A stretch of DNA of 64,000 nucleotides, from contig NZ_CP080412.1 in the NCBI RefSeq assembly GCF_019457635.1, forward strand, positions 1,488,001-1,552,000. Reading direction: 5' to 3'. The notes beneath the pieces are model-generated. The model saw only the letters and a program-made list of their open reading frames with translations, did no database searches and had not been told where the DNA came from. Source of the DNA: Shewanella mangrovisoli (lineage in GTDB: Bacteria > Pseudomonadota > Gammaproteobacteria > Enterobacterales > Shewanellaceae). A program made the position numbers and the translations under genes. Below, piece after piece: positions 44,161 to 54,324 of the stretch (its first letter is position 1; every line of letters starts with the position of its first letter).

Positions 44161-44940
44161 GTGAGCCTCATTAACCAACTTAGCCAGACCTCGGCTCAGA
44201 CGACTCAAACTAAGAGTCAATCGAATACGGTGGCGACTAATACTACGAGCACAACGAGTACATCAACGGGTAATCCTTTTTTAGATGGCATCCGTTTGCC
44301 TAGCGAATCCATTGTCCCTGAAGCTAAAAGTCAGCAGCTGACACAGGAAGATTTTTTCTCGTTACTCAGTCAGCAGTTGTCGATGCAGGATCCATTTAAG
44401 CCCGTCGACAACGATCAGATGATTGCGCAAATGGCATCCTTTTCGACCGTGGATGGTATTTCAAAGCTTAACGATGAAATCGTCAATTTAAACAGTGTGA
44501 TGACCTCGAGTCAGGCGCTGCAAGCATCGGGGTTAGTTGGACGTAAGGTATTGATCCCAACCGATACCGGCAATGTGTCGACCGAAAGCCCCACCTTGAG
44601 TGGTGTGGTGAGTACGCCAGATAAAATTCCTGTGATTAACGTGCGTGTACTGGATGATAAAGGTCAAGTGGTCAGTACCTTTAACATCGATGGCAGTGAG
44701 GGCGGCAACATCCCTGTGACATGGGATGGCCTGAATAAGAATGGCGAGCCTGTCAGTGCCGGTAATTACACCATTAAAGCCAGTGGACTTGTCGATGGTA
44801 AATCTCAAGAGCTTGCCGTCTCGACCTATGCCCATGTGACCAGTGTTTCGTTAGGTACTGCAAGCACTGGGGCGATTTTGAATCTTCGCGGTGGTGCAGG
44901 TATTAAGCTCTCTGATGTGCTTGCGGTATCAGAAACCTAA
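44161..44940 (+). CDS. flgD: Flagellar hook scaffold protein FlgD
   Basis: Hook-cap protein that guides FlgE assembly and is not kept in the final structure. 259 residues: Ser/Thr-rich N-terminus, core LTQEDFFSLLSQQLSMQDPF with NDQMIAQMASFSTVDG, and a C-terminal FlgD Ig-like region (VTWDGLNKNGEPVSAGNYTI). GTG start preceded by AGGAGG. Confidence 0.94.
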   Translation: MSLINQLSQTSAQTTQTKSQSNTVATNTTSTTSTSTGNPFLDGIRLPSESIVPEAKSQQLTQEDFFSLLSQQLSMQDPFKPVDNDQMIAQMASFSTVDGISKLNDEIVNLNSVMTSSQALQASGLVGRKVLIPTDTGNVSTESPTLSGVVSTPDKIPVINVRVLDDKGQVVSTFNIDGSEGGNIPVTWDGLNKNGEPVSAGNYTIKASGLVDGKSQELAVSTYAHVTSVSLGTASTGAILNLRGGAGIKLSDVLAVSET

Positions 44941-45002
44941 TTTGTCAGTATTAAGTTGGACCTGAGTCCTTAATTGAATTGAGTGAAATGTAGAGGTGAA
45001 TT

Positions 45003-46364
45003 ATGTCGTTTAACATTGCATTGAGTGGCATTTCTGCTGCACAGAAAGACTTAAACACTACAGCGAACAACATCGCGAATGCTAATACCATTGGCTTTAA
45101 AGAATCGCGTGCTGAATTTGCGGATGTTTACGCTAATTCAATTTTCTCTAACTCTAAAACCGCCGTCGGTGGTGGTGTGGCAACGAGCCAAGTGGCGCAG
45201 CAATTCCACCAAGGTAGTTTGCAGCTGACCAATAACTCTTTAGATTTAGCGATCAAAGGGGGCGGTTTTTTTGTGACCGCATCTGAGATTGGTACTTTAG
45301 ATCATCAGTTTACCCGTGCTGGTGCATTTAAAGTCGACAAAAATAATTATATGGTTGATTCAGCAGGTAATTATTTACAAACCTTCCCTGTAGATAAAGA
45401 CGGTAACTCGACATCAGTCAGTTTAACCACCGCTAAGCCAGTACAAATTCCTGATACTGCGGGTAGCCCTGTTCAAACCGAAAACGTCACCCTGCAGATG
45501 AACTTGAACGCGAAAGAAGGTTCACTCGATCCTGCTGCCTTTGATCCATTGGACTCCAAAACCTATAACAGCGTGACCTCGATGACGATTTACGACTCAC
45601 TCGGTGAGCCACATATCATGACCACCTATTTTGTGAAGCCAAATAACGGCTCCTATAACGGTGAAAACAACTGGGTTGCCTACTACGCGATTGATGGTAA
45701 GCAAGTGGATGTGTCTGGCCCAGCGGGGACTTATCAGACTGATACCAACGGTGATGGTACACCTGATGCGACTGGTACAGCCCAAACTGCTGGTGGTTGG
45801 AAAGGTTCAGTGTTGAAGTTTAACTCTGTCGGCGTGTATACCGGCAGTGATCCAGCGGTCGTGACAACTGAAGCATTAGGCGTGGGTGGTGCAGGCGTGT
45901 TAGGCCCAGGTGCCGATGGCACTCAAGATGTGACTATTAAGTTTAATGCACCGACTCAGTATTCGGCGCCGTTTGCGGCAACAGAATTAACGCAGGACGG
46001 TACGACAGTAGGCCGTTTAACAAACGTTGAAATCGGTGAAGATGGTTTGATCACCGCCAGTTACTCTAACGGTTCAACCGTGCCATTATCCCGCGTTGCC
46101 TTAGTTCGCTTTGCCAACGAGCAAGGTTTGACCCAAGTAGGTAACACTTCATGGAAGGCCAGCCTTGAGTCGGGTCCAGCGCTTGCGGGTGAACCAAACA
46201 GTGGTACATTCGGTAGCATCAGTTCTTCGGCGTTAGAGCAATCTAACATCGACTTAACGACTGAGCTGGTGGATTTGATTTCGGCGCAACGTAACTTCCA
46301 GGCCAACTCTCGTACCCTCGAAGTGAACAACACCCTGCAACAAACTGTACTGCAAATTCGTTAA
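45003..46364 (+). CDS. flgE: Flagellar hook protein FlgE
   Basis: Main subunit of the hook. 453 residues with N-terminal SGISAAQKDLNTTANNIANA, central variable domains, and C-terminal LVDLISAQRNFQANSRTLEV for the D0 coiled coil. Follows flgD by 62 nt. Last gene before the second sigma-54 promoter. Confidence 0.95.
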   Translation: MSFNIALSGISAAQKDLNTTANNIANANTIGFKESRAEFADVYANSIFSNSKTAVGGGVATSQVAQQFHQGSLQLTNNSLDLAIKGGGFFVTASEIGTLDHQFTRAGAFKVDKNNYMVDSAGNYLQTFPVDKDGNSTSVSLTTAKPVQIPDTAGSPVQTENVTLQMNLNAKEGSLDPAAFDPLDSKTYNSVTSMTIYDSLGEPHIMTTYFVKPNNGSYNGENNWVAYYAIDGKQVDVSGPAGTYQTDTNGDGTPDATGTAQTAGGWKGSVLKFNSVGVYTGSDPAVVTTEALGVGGAGVLGPGADGTQDVTIKFNAPTQYSAPFAATELTQDGTTVGRLTNVEIGEDGLITASYSNGSTVPLSRVALVRFANEQGLTQVGNTSWKASLESGPALAGEPNSGTFGSISSSALEQSNIDLTTELVDLISAQRNFQANSRTLEVNNTLQQTVLQIR

Positions 46365-46483
46365 GCTGATTTCTCCCTTTTCTAAGTGTTGCCGCTGGCG
46401 GCAACACTTAGCCTCTTTTGGCCTTGTAGCCATTCCCTCATAATCTTCTCCCAATTTATCAGTAAATTAGCCATTAATTTTAT

Positions 46484-46499
46484 TGGCATGATGCTTGCT
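46484..46499 (+). promoter_or_regulatory. Sigma-54 promoter of the flgF operon
   Basis: TGGCAT-N5-TTGCT matches the -24/-12 consensus at all but one position with correct spacing. It lies 38 nt before the flgF start, so flgFGHIJKL can be made separately from flgBCDE. Confidence 0.82.
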
Positions 46500-46536
46500 T
46501 TGCTATTGGCAGGTTGAAAATTTGACGGAGCAGTCT

Positions 46537-47280
46537 GTGGACAAATTCCTCTACATATCCATGAGCGGAGCTAAGCAAAACATGAATGAGTTGGCATTGC
46601 GTGCCAACAACTTAGCTAACGCCAATACCGATGGATTTAAGTCGGACATGGCGCAAGCCAGATCGATGCAAGCCTTTGGTGAAGGATTGCCATCGAGGGT
46701 TTTTGCCATGGTCGAAACCCCCTCCGCCAATTTTCGAGCAGGCCCCATCAAAACCACAGGGCGAGATCTTGACGTTGCCATTAAAGGTGATGGTTGGTTC
46801 GCAGTGCAGGCAAAGGATGGTAGTGAGGCCTATACCCGTTCAGGAAGCTTAAGTTTCGACTCAACAGGGTTATTGCATAACGACCGCGGTAATCCTGTGA
46901 TGGGCGATGCGGGGCCGATTGTGTTACCGCTGCCGATTGAAAAAGTCACCATTTCACAGGATGGCATTATCTCGGTACGTCCTCAGGGCGCGACAACGGA
47001 AGTGATCGAAGAGGTGGGGCGATTAAAGCTGGTCAATCCCGGTAATGCGCAAATGATGCGCGGTGAGGATGGGTTGTTCCGTTTGGTATCGGGCAATCCG
47101 GCACCAACCGACCCAAACGTGTTTGTTGAGAGTGGTGCTGTAGAGGGCAGTAACGTCAATCCAGTGGATGAGATGGTGTCCTTAATCGACCTACAGCGAC
47201 AATTTGAATTGCAAGTGAAGATGATGAAAACCGCGGAAGAAAACGACCGCGCGGCTTCTTCATTAATGCGGATTAGTTAG
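46537..47280 (+). CDS. flgF: Flagellar distal rod protein FlgF
   Basis: 247-residue rod protein. The N-terminus reads DKFLYISMSGAKQNMNELAL then RANNLANANTDGFKSD; the C-terminus has VDEMVSLIDLQRQFELQVKM. GTG 46537 is chosen because GGAG lies 6 nt upstream and the sigma-54 -12 element at 46495 rules out the longer frame. Confidence 0.93.
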   Translation: MDKFLYISMSGAKQNMNELALRANNLANANTDGFKSDMAQARSMQAFGEGLPSRVFAMVETPSANFRAGPIKTTGRDLDVAIKGDGWFAVQAKDGSEAYTRSGSLSFDSTGLLHNDRGNPVMGDAGPIVLPLPIEKVTISQDGIISVRPQGATTEVIEEVGRLKLVNPGNAQMMRGEDGLFRLVSGNPAPTDPNVFVESGAVEGSNVNPVDEMVSLIDLQRQFELQVKMMKTAEENDRAASSLMRIS

Positions 47281-47290
47281 GAGATAAATT

Positions 47291-48079
47291 ATGCATCCAG
47301 CCTTATGGATTAGTAAAACTGGCTTAGACGCACAGCAAACCGATATTGCGGTGATTTCAAACAACGTCGCGAACGCCAGCACCGTCGGCTACAAAAAGAG
47401 CCGCGCCGTCTTTGAAGACTTACTCTATCAAACCGTTAACCAAGCGGGGGGCATTAGCGCCTCGAACACTAAGTTGCCAAACGGTTTAAATATCGGTGCG
47501 GGTACCAAAGTGGTGGCCACCCAAAAGATGTTTACCCAAGGCAATATGTTGACCACGGATAACTCACTCGATCTGATGATTGAAGGCCCTGGCTTTTTTG
47601 AAGTGCAGTTACCCGACGGCACCACAGCTTATACCCGTAACGGTCAATTTACCTTAGATGATACAGGCCAAATTGTCACGCCAGGTTCGGGTTATGTACT
47701 GCAACCTGCGATCACGATTCCTGAAGATGCGACCAGTATTACGGTATCTGCTGAAGGTGAGGTTTCTGTTAAGACGCCGGGCGCCGCAGAAAACCAAGTG
47801 GTGGGGCAGCTCAGCATGTCCGACTTTATTAACCCATCGGGTTTAGATCCTATGGGACAAAACCTGTACACCGAAACCGGTGCCAGTGGCACGCCTATCC
47901 AAGGCACAGCATCACTCGATGGTATGGGGGCGATTCGTCAAGGCGCGTTAGAAACCTCTAACGTAAACGTGACCGAAGAGCTGGTGAATCTTATTGAAAG
48001 TCAGCGGATCTACGAGATGAACTCCAAAGTGATTTCGGCGGTTGATCAGATGCTGGCTTATGTGAATCAGAATCTATAG
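47291..48079 (+). CDS. flgG: Flagellar distal rod protein FlgG
   Basis: Distal rod subunit that passes through the P and L rings. 262 residues: MHPALWISKTGLDAQQTDIA, SNNVANASTVGYKKSRAVFE, and C-terminal VTEELVNLIESQRIYEMNSK. Directly follows flgF. Confidence 0.95.
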   Translation: MHPALWISKTGLDAQQTDIAVISNNVANASTVGYKKSRAVFEDLLYQTVNQAGGISASNTKLPNGLNIGAGTKVVATQKMFTQGNMLTTDNSLDLMIEGPGFFEVQLPDGTTAYTRNGQFTLDDTGQIVTPGSGYVLQPAITIPEDATSITVSAEGEVSVKTPGAAENQVVGQLSMSDFINPSGLDPMGQNLYTETGASGTPIQGTASLDGMGAIRQGALETSNVNVTEELVNLIESQRIYEMNSKVISAVDQMLAYVNQNL

Positions 48080-48091
48080 AGGCACATTATC

Positions 48092-48766
48092 ATGGCTAGA
48101 TATTTTATATTGGCCGCTGCGCTCTTGCTTACGGCATGTAGCTCTACCCCCAAGAAGCCGATTGCAGATGATCCCTTCTATGCGCCGGTATATCCCGAAG
48201 CGCCGCCAACCAAAATTGCCGCGACAGGGTCAATTTACCAAGACAGCCAAGCGGCCAGTCTCTATTCGGATATTCGCGCCCATAAAGTGGGTGACATCAT
48301 CACTATCGTGTTGAAGGAAGCGACTCAAGCGAAAAAGAGCGCGGGTAATCAGATCAAAAAAGGCTCTGACATGTCGCTCGACCCCATTTATGCCGGTGGC
48401 AGCAATGTGTCGATTGGCGGAGTTCCCCTCGACTTACGCTATAAAGACAGCATGAACACTAAGCGGGAATCCGATGCCGATCAAAGCAACAGCTTAGATG
48501 GCAGTATCTCCGCCAACGTGATGCAAGTGCTCAATAACGGCAACTTAGTGGTGCGCGGCGAAAAATGGATCTCTATTAACAACGGCGATGAGTTTATCCG
48601 AGTGACGGGGATTGTGCGTTCGCAGGATATCAAACCGGATAACACAATCGATTCAACCCGTATGGCCAATGCGCGTATTCAATACAGCGGTACTGGTACC
48701 TTCGCCGAAGCACAAAAAGTGGGCTGGTTAAGCCAGTTCTTTATGAGCGATTGGTGGCCCTTCTAA
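48092..48766 (+). CDS. flgH: Flagellar L-ring protein FlgH
   Basis: Outer-membrane lipoprotein ring. Lipobox LLLTACSS at the N-terminus, then [20 protein letters not shown] and the C-terminal [20 protein letters not shown]. 224 residues, normal. Confidence 0.95.
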   Translation: MARYFILAAALLLTACSSTPKKPIADDPFYAPVYPEAPPTKIAATGSIYQDSQAASLYSDIRAHKVGDIITIVLKEATQAKKSAGNQIKKGSDMSLDPIYAGGSNVSIGGVPLDLRYKDSMNTKRESDADQSNSLDGSISANVMQVLNNGNLVVRGEKWISINNGDEFIRVTGIVRSQDIKPDNTIDSTRMANARIQYSGTGTFAEAQKVGWLSQFFMSDWWPF

Positions 48767-48777
48767 GGAGTCGTATC

Positions 48778-49869
48778 ATGAAATTGAAACTGATTTTAGC
48801 CGTTGCCATGCTGGTGTTTTCACTGCCTAGCCAAGCCGAGCGCATTAAAGATATTGCCAATGTTCAAGGGGTTCGTAGTAACCAATTGATTGGCTACGGC
48901 TTGGTCGTCGGTTTACCCGGTACGGGCGAAAAGACCCGTTACACCGAACAAACCTTTATGACCATGCTGAAAAACTTTGGGATTAACTTGCCCGATAATT
49001 TCAGACCCAAAATTAAGAACGTAGCTGTGGTGGCTGTGCATGCGGATATGCCAGCCTTTATCAAACCCGGCCAAGAATTGGATGTCACCGTATCTAGCCT
49101 AGGTGAAGCGAAAAGCCTGCGTGGCGGCACGCTATTGCAAACCTTCCTCAAAGGGGTTGATGGCAATGTGTACGCGATTGCCCAAGGCAGTTTAGTGGTC
49201 AGCGGCTTTAGCGCCGATGGTTTGGATGGCTCTAAAGTCATTCAAAATACGCCAACCGTGGGTCGTATTCCTAACGGCGCGATTGTTGAACGTAGCGTCG
49301 CAACACCATTTTCAACTGGCGATTATTTGACGTTCAACCTACGTCGCTCGGATTTTTCTACCGCGCAGCGCATGGCCGATGCCATCAATGACTTGCTTGG
49401 CCCCGATATGGCGCGGCCATTGGATGCGACCTCTGTGCAGGTCAGTGCGCCAAGGGATGTGTCACAACGGGTGTCTTTTTTAGCCACGCTCGAGAATATC
49501 GAAGTGGAGCCTGCTGAAGAGTCTGCCAAAGTGATTGTGAACTCCCGTACTGGCACGATTGTGGTTGGACAGAACGTCAAGTTATTGCCAGCCGCGGTAA
49601 CGCATGGTGGCTTGACTGTGACTATCGCCGAAGCGACTCAGGTGTCTCAACCTAATGCCTTGGCGAATGGTCAAACAACGGTGACGAGCAACAGCACGAT
49701 CAATGCGAGCGAAAGCAATCGCCGGATGTTTATGTTCAATCCTGGCACGACCTTAGATGAGTTAGTGCGAGCCGTAAACTTGGTGGGCGCGGCCCCTTCA
49801 GATGTACTTGCCATCCTCGAAGCGTTAAAAGTGGCAGGTGCTTTGCATGGTGAACTTATCATCATCTAA
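48778..49869 (+). CDS. flgI: Flagellar P-ring protein FlgI
   Basis: Periplasmic ring bushing for the rod. 363 residues with a signal peptide ([12 protein letters not shown]), then [20 protein letters not shown] and [19 protein letters not shown] 48778 follows AAGGAG and gives a proper signal; the frame is open further back inside flgH. Ends [12 protein letters not shown]. Confidence 0.95.
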   Translation: MKLKLILAVAMLVFSLPSQAERIKDIANVQGVRSNQLIGYGLVVGLPGTGEKTRYTEQTFMTMLKNFGINLPDNFRPKIKNVAVVAVHADMPAFIKPGQELDVTVSSLGEAKSLRGGTLLQTFLKGVDGNVYAIAQGSLVVSGFSADGLDGSKVIQNTPTVGRIPNGAIVERSVATPFSTGDYLTFNLRRSDFSTAQRMADAINDLLGPDMARPLDATSVQVSAPRDVSQRVSFLATLENIEVEPAEESAKVIVNSRTGTIVVGQNVKLLPAAVTHGGLTVTIAEATQVSQPNALANGQTTVTSNSTINASESNRRMFMFNPGTTLDELVRAVNLVGAAPSDVLAILEALKVAGALHGELIII

Positions 49870-49886
49870 TTTCTGTCGGGAAAATC

Positions 49887-51041
49887 ATGGAAAAGCTTTC
49901 AAGTTCATCACATTTTCTTGATCTGGGCGGGCTCGATTCCCTGCGCGCCCAGGCTCAGAAAGATGAGAAGGGCGCCTTGAAAAAAGTCGCCCAACAATTT
50001 GAAGGCGTGTTCGTGCAAATGCTGATGAAGAGCATGCGTGATGCTAACGCAGTGTTTGAATCCGACAGCCCACTTAACAGCCAATACACTAAGTTTTATG
50101 AGCAAATGCGGGATCAGCAGTTATCCGTCGATTTATCGGATAAAGGTGTGCTGGGTCTTGCAGACATGATGGTGCAGCAATTATCCCCCGAGTCGAGCCA
50201 GTTTACGCCTGCATCCGTGTTGCGTAATGACGGCGGCATGAAGCTGCAACATGATGCCAAAGCGTTCAACATTCCCGCGCAAAGCTCATCAACTGCAGAA
50301 ACCCAAAGCGCCGTAACGCCAGTCGTTGCAGCCCAAGGCGTGCCAGCCTCGATTGCGCGCCCAAGTGTTGAGATGGATAACGCCGATGGCGTGACGTCTT
50401 CCTTAGATATCGATAGACCCGAGCGTTTGTTGGCCATAGATACGCCAAGACCTACTTGGTCAGAACAGCCCTTATCACCAATCGAACCTGTGATCAGCGG
50501 CCAAATCTTGCCGACGGCGGCATTTCGGGAGACGCAAAAGACCCTTAAGTTTGGTAGCCGTGAAGAATTTTTGGCAACACTCTATCCCCATGCGGAAAAA
50601 GCCGCCAAAGCCCTTGGCACTAAACCCGAAGTGTTATTGGCACAATCGGCCCTTGAGACGGGCTGGGGTCAAAAAATTGTCCGCGGCAATAATGGCGCGC
50701 CTAGCCATAACCTATTCAACATTAAAGCCGACCGTCGTTGGCAAGGTGATAAAGCTAACGTGAGTACCTTGGAATTTGAGCAGGGTATTGCCGTTAGACA
50801 AAAAGCCGATTTTAGGGTGTATGCCGATTTCGAGCACAGTTTTAACGATTTCGTATCCTTTATCGCTGACGGTGAGCGTTATCAAGATGCCAAGAAAGTG
50901 GCGGCGTCACCGACTCAGTTTATTCGCGCATTGCAGGATGCTGGCTATGCCACCGATCCTAAATATGCTGAAAAAGTCATTAAAGTCATGCAGTCCATCA
51001 GTGAAGAGCTGAAATCGATACTGCCAGGAGAAGACAAATGA
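49887..51041 (+). CDS. flgJ: Flagellar rod cap / muramidase FlgJ
   Basis: Two-domain protein. Residues about 25-115 are the rod-capping domain (KKVAQQFEGVFVQMLMKSMR), then a low-complexity linker, then a glucosaminidase domain (about 225-375) with VLLAQSALETGWGQKIV, whose Glu is the expected catalytic residue, and LFNIKADRRWQGDKANV. It opens a gap in peptidoglycan for the rod. 384 residues. A 14-codon open frame starts on its stop codon. Confidence 0.94.
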   Translation: MEKLSSSSHFLDLGGLDSLRAQAQKDEKGALKKVAQQFEGVFVQMLMKSMRDANAVFESDSPLNSQYTKFYEQMRDQQLSVDLSDKGVLGLADMMVQQLSPESSQFTPASVLRNDGGMKLQHDAKAFNIPAQSSSTAETQSAVTPVVAAQGVPASIARPSVEMDNADGVTSSLDIDRPERLLAIDTPRPTWSEQPLSPIEPVISGQILPTAAFRETQKTLKFGSREEFLATLYPHAEKAAKALGTKPEVLLAQSALETGWGQKIVRGNNGAPSHNLFNIKADRRWQGDKANVSTLEFEQGIAVRQKADFRVYADFEHSFNDFVSFIADGERYQDAKKVAASPTQFIRALQDAGYATDPKYAEKVIKVMQSISEELKSILPGEDK

Positions 51042-51082
51042 CCATTCTTCATAGGATGTTAGTGTTGGGGAGTATCGGCTGA
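51038..51082 (+). CDS. Possible 14-codon coupling ORF between flgJ and flgK
   Basis: ATG overlaps the flgJ stop (ATGA) and has CAGGAGAAGACAA upstream, a good ribosome site. It ends TGA, overlapping the flgK ATG (TGATG). The peptide (MTILHRMLVLGSIG) is not recognised. Its likely use, if translated, is to carry ribosomes from flgJ to flgK. Confidence 0.35.
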   Translation: MTILHRMLVLGSIG

Positions 51083-53007
51083 TGGCTATCGATCTATTAA
51101 ATATCGCCCGTACCGGCGTGCTTGCTTCCCAGTCGCAATTGGGGGTGACCAGTAATAACATCGCCAACGCCAACACCGCGGGTTATCACAGACAAGTGGC
51201 GACACAAACCACCTTAGAGTCTCAACGTCTTGGCAATAGTTTCTATGGCACAGGTACTTATGTTTCTGACGTTAAACGTATTTATAACGACTACGCCGCG
51301 CGTGAATTACGTATTGGCCAAACCACGCTGAGCGCTGCTGAAGCGAGCTATGGCAAGTTGAGCGAACTTGACCAAGTCTTCTCGCAAATCGGCAAAGTGG
51401 TGCCGCAGAGTTTGAACGATCTGTTTTCTGGCCTTAACAGTCTAGCGGACTTACCTGCTGATTTAGGTATTCGCAGTTCGACCCTAAACGATGCCAAACA
51501 ATTGGCAAACAGTTTGAATCAGATGCAGTCGACGCTAAATGGGCAACTCAGTCAAACCAATGATCAAATCACTGGCATGACTAAGCGTATCAATGAGATC
51601 AGCACTGAACTTGCCAATCTTAACCTCGAGTTGATGAAATCACCCAACCAAGACGCCATGTTACTGGACAAACAAGATGCGCTGGTGCAGGAGCTGAGTC
51701 AGTACGCGCAGGTAAATGTGATCCCCTTAGAAAATGGCGCCAAGAGCATTATGCTCGGCGGCTCGATTATGTTGGTTTCGGGCGAAGTCGCTATGTCAAT
51801 GAATACCGCGACAGGCGATCCATTCCCCAACGAATTACAGTTGATGTCGACAATTGGATCGCAGAGTGTAAAGGCTGATCCGAGTAAGTTAGGTGGCCAG
51901 CTCGGTGCACTATTTGAGTATCGTGAGCAAACTTTAGTGCCTGCGAGTTTAGAACTCGACCAACTGGCCCTCGGGGTTGCCGATAACTTTAACAAGTTGC
52001 AGGCCCAAGGATTCGACCTTAACGGCCAAGTGGGCGGCAATATCTTTAAGGATATCAACGATCCTTTGATGTCTCTGGGTCGTGTTGGCGGATTATCAGG
52101 TAACACTGGCAATGCAACCTTAGGTGTCAATATTGACGATACCAGCGCCTTATCGGGAGGCTCATACGAGCTGTCTTTTACAGCGCCAGCCACCTATGAA
52201 CTCAGAGATACACAAACTGGTGCGATTACGCCACTGACTTTAAACGGCACTAAGCTCGAAGGCGGCGCGGGATTCTCGATTGATATCAAAGCCGGAGCCA
52301 TGGCTTCGGGTGACCGATTTGCTATTCGCCCCACAGCAGGTGCGGCGAATGGTATTGAAGTAGTGATGACAGATCCGAAAGGCATTGCCGCGGCTGCGCC
52401 CAAAATCACCCCTGATGCGGCAAACTCAGGCAGTACTCAAGTGAAGGTAACGCAAATTACCAACCGTAATGCGGCAAACTTCCCGACAACAGGTAGCGAA
52501 CTGACGATTCAATTAGATACCACTGCCGTGCCGCCAACCTTTGAAGCCTTCGATGCCAATGGCACATCCCTTGGCGCGCCAGCGGCGTACACACCACCGA
52601 GCATTAGTGCGTTTGGCTTTACCTTTGAAGTCGATAGCAGTGCGGCGGCCGCGGGTGACAAGTTTACCTTCGATTTATCCTTTGCCGAAGGGGATAACAC
52701 TAACGCCTTGGCAATGGCCAAACTTAGCGAAACCAAAGTGATGAATGGCGGTAAATCAACGCTTGCCGATGTGTTTGAACAGACTAAGCAAGATATTGGT
52801 AGTCAAACCAAGGCGGCAAGCGTGCGAGTCGATTCCGCAGAGGCCATTTATCAACAAGCTTATGCAAGAGTCGAGAGCGAATCGGGCGTGAACTTAGATG
52901 AAGAAGCGGCCAACCTGATGCGTTTCCAACAGGCCTACCAAGCGTCTGCGCGGATCATGTCAACCGCCCAGCAAATTTTTGACACCCTACTGACCTCAGT
53001 GCGTTAG
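51082..53007 (+). CDS. flgK: Flagellar hook-associated protein 1 FlgK
   Basis: Hook-filament junction protein. 641 residues beginning LLNIARTGVLASQSQLGVTS then NNIANANTAGYHRQV, with C-terminal EEAANLMRFQQAYQASARIM. Carries variable middle domains. Starts on the stop of a 14-codon ORF. Confidence 0.95.
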   Translation: MAIDLLNIARTGVLASQSQLGVTSNNIANANTAGYHRQVATQTTLESQRLGNSFYGTGTYVSDVKRIYNDYAARELRIGQTTLSAAEASYGKLSELDQVFSQIGKVVPQSLNDLFSGLNSLADLPADLGIRSSTLNDAKQLANSLNQMQSTLNGQLSQTNDQITGMTKRINEISTELANLNLELMKSPNQDAMLLDKQDALVQELSQYAQVNVIPLENGAKSIMLGGSIMLVSGEVAMSMNTATGDPFPNELQLMSTIGSQSVKADPSKLGGQLGALFEYREQTLVPASLELDQLALGVADNFNKLQAQGFDLNGQVGGNIFKDINDPLMSLGRVGGLSGNTGNATLGVNIDDTSALSGGSYELSFTAPATYELRDTQTGAITPLTLNGTKLEGGAGFSIDIKAGAMASGDRFAIRPTAGAANGIEVVMTDPKGIAAAAPKITPDAANSGSTQVKVTQITNRNAANFPTTGSELTIQLDTTAVPPTFEAFDANGTSLGAPAAYTPPSISAFGFTFEVDSSAAAAGDKFTFDLSFAEGDNTNALAMAKLSETKVMNGGKSTLADVFEQTKQDIGSQTKAASVRVDSAEAIYQQAYARVESESGVNLDEEAANLMRFQQAYQASARIMSTAQQIFDTLLTSVR

Positions 53008-53018
53008 GAGAAGTGACG

Positions 53019-54230
53019 ATGAGACTATCAAGTGCGCAGCTCTTTAATCAAAGCATTAGTAGTGTGCTGCAAAAACAAACGGCTACGAGCAAGATTCTGG
53101 ATCAGCTCAGCAGTGGTAAAAAGGTCAATACCTCAGGGGATGATCCGGTTGCGGCTTTAGGTATCGATAACCTGAATCAACGCAATGCCTTAGTCGATCA
53201 ATTTATGAAGAATATCGACTATGCCAATAATCGTCTCGCAGTCACTGAGAGTAAGTTAGGCAGCGCCGAAGATTTAACGGCATCAATCCGTGAACAAGTG
53301 ATGCGCGCCGTGAACGGCACCTTATCCGACTCAGAGCGGCAAATGATTGCCGATGAGATGAAAGATAGCCTCGAAGAGTTGCTTTCTATTGCCAATAGCA
53401 AGGATGAATCAGGTAATTATCTGTTTTCAGGATATAGCACAGACAAACAACCCTTTGCTTTTGATAATTCAACGCCGCCAAAGATCGTTTACAGCGGTGA
53501 TTCTGGCGTGCGTGATAGCTTAGTTCAGTCCGGTGTGGCCCTTGGCACCAATGTTCCAGGTGATCATGCCTTTATGAAAGCGCCTAATGGGCTTGGTGAT
53601 TATAGCGTCAATTATTTGGCCAGCCAGCAAGGTGGATTTAATGTTGATACGGCCAAAATAGCCGATCAGGCTACTTATGTTGCTGATACTTATACCTTTA
53701 ATTTCTCTGATAATGGTGCTGGCGGTGTCAATCTGCAGGTACTTGATTCTGCGAACAATCCTGTTGCAAACGTAGCTAACTTCGATGCCACTAACCCTGT
53801 GAGTTTCAATGGTATTGAAGTGAAGATCGACGGTAAACCCAGTGCTGGCGATAGTTTCAGCATGGAGCCACAGGCCGAAGTTAGTATTTTCGATACGATC
53901 AGTAATGCGATCGCTTTGATCGAAGATCCCAATTCTGCAAATACACCCCAAGGTCAAGCGAAGTTGGCACAGATATTGAATAATATCGACAGTGGCGTCA
54001 ATCAGATCAGTTCAGCCAGAAGTGTGGCGGGGAATAATCTGAAAGTCGTCGAGCGTTACAAGGATACTCATACAGAAGAGAAAGTGGTGAATACTTCGGC
54101 GCTTTCACTGCTGGAAGATCTGGATTATGCGTCAGCGATTACGGAATTTGAAAAGCAGCAGCTTGCATTGAACGCAGTCTCTAACGTGTTTAGTAAGGTG
54201 GGTTCTGTTTCCCTGTTTGACTTTATTTAA
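53019..54230 (+). CDS. flgL: Flagellar hook-associated protein 3 FlgL
   Basis: Second junction protein, 403 residues. N-terminus RLSSAQLFNQSISSVLQKQT and QLSSGKKVNTSGDDPVAAL; C-terminus YASAITEFEKQQLALNAVSN. ATG 53019 lies 8 nt after TAGGAG; the GTG at 53013 is too near that site. Confidence 0.94.
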   Translation: MRLSSAQLFNQSISSVLQKQTATSKILDQLSSGKKVNTSGDDPVAALGIDNLNQRNALVDQFMKNIDYANNRLAVTESKLGSAEDLTASIREQVMRAVNGTLSDSERQMIADEMKDSLEELLSIANSKDESGNYLFSGYSTDKQPFAFDNSTPPKIVYSGDSGVRDSLVQSGVALGTNVPGDHAFMKAPNGLGDYSVNYLASQQGGFNVDTAKIADQATYVADTYTFNFSDNGAGGVNLQVLDSANNPVANVANFDATNPVSFNGIEVKIDGKPSAGDSFSMEPQAEVSIFDTISNAIALIEDPNSANTPQGQAKLAQILNNIDSGVNQISSARSVAGNNLKVVERYKDTHTEEKVVNTSALSLLEDLDYASAITEFEKQQLALNAVSNVFSKVGSVSLFDFI

Positions 54231-54324
54231 CAGAAAGCAAAGACCTAACCCTCTGTAAGATAAATTGTTAAAAATTTAGCCAAGCTCCAAGCCTTGGCAG
54301 TATAACTAGGAAGAGGAACTCAAC

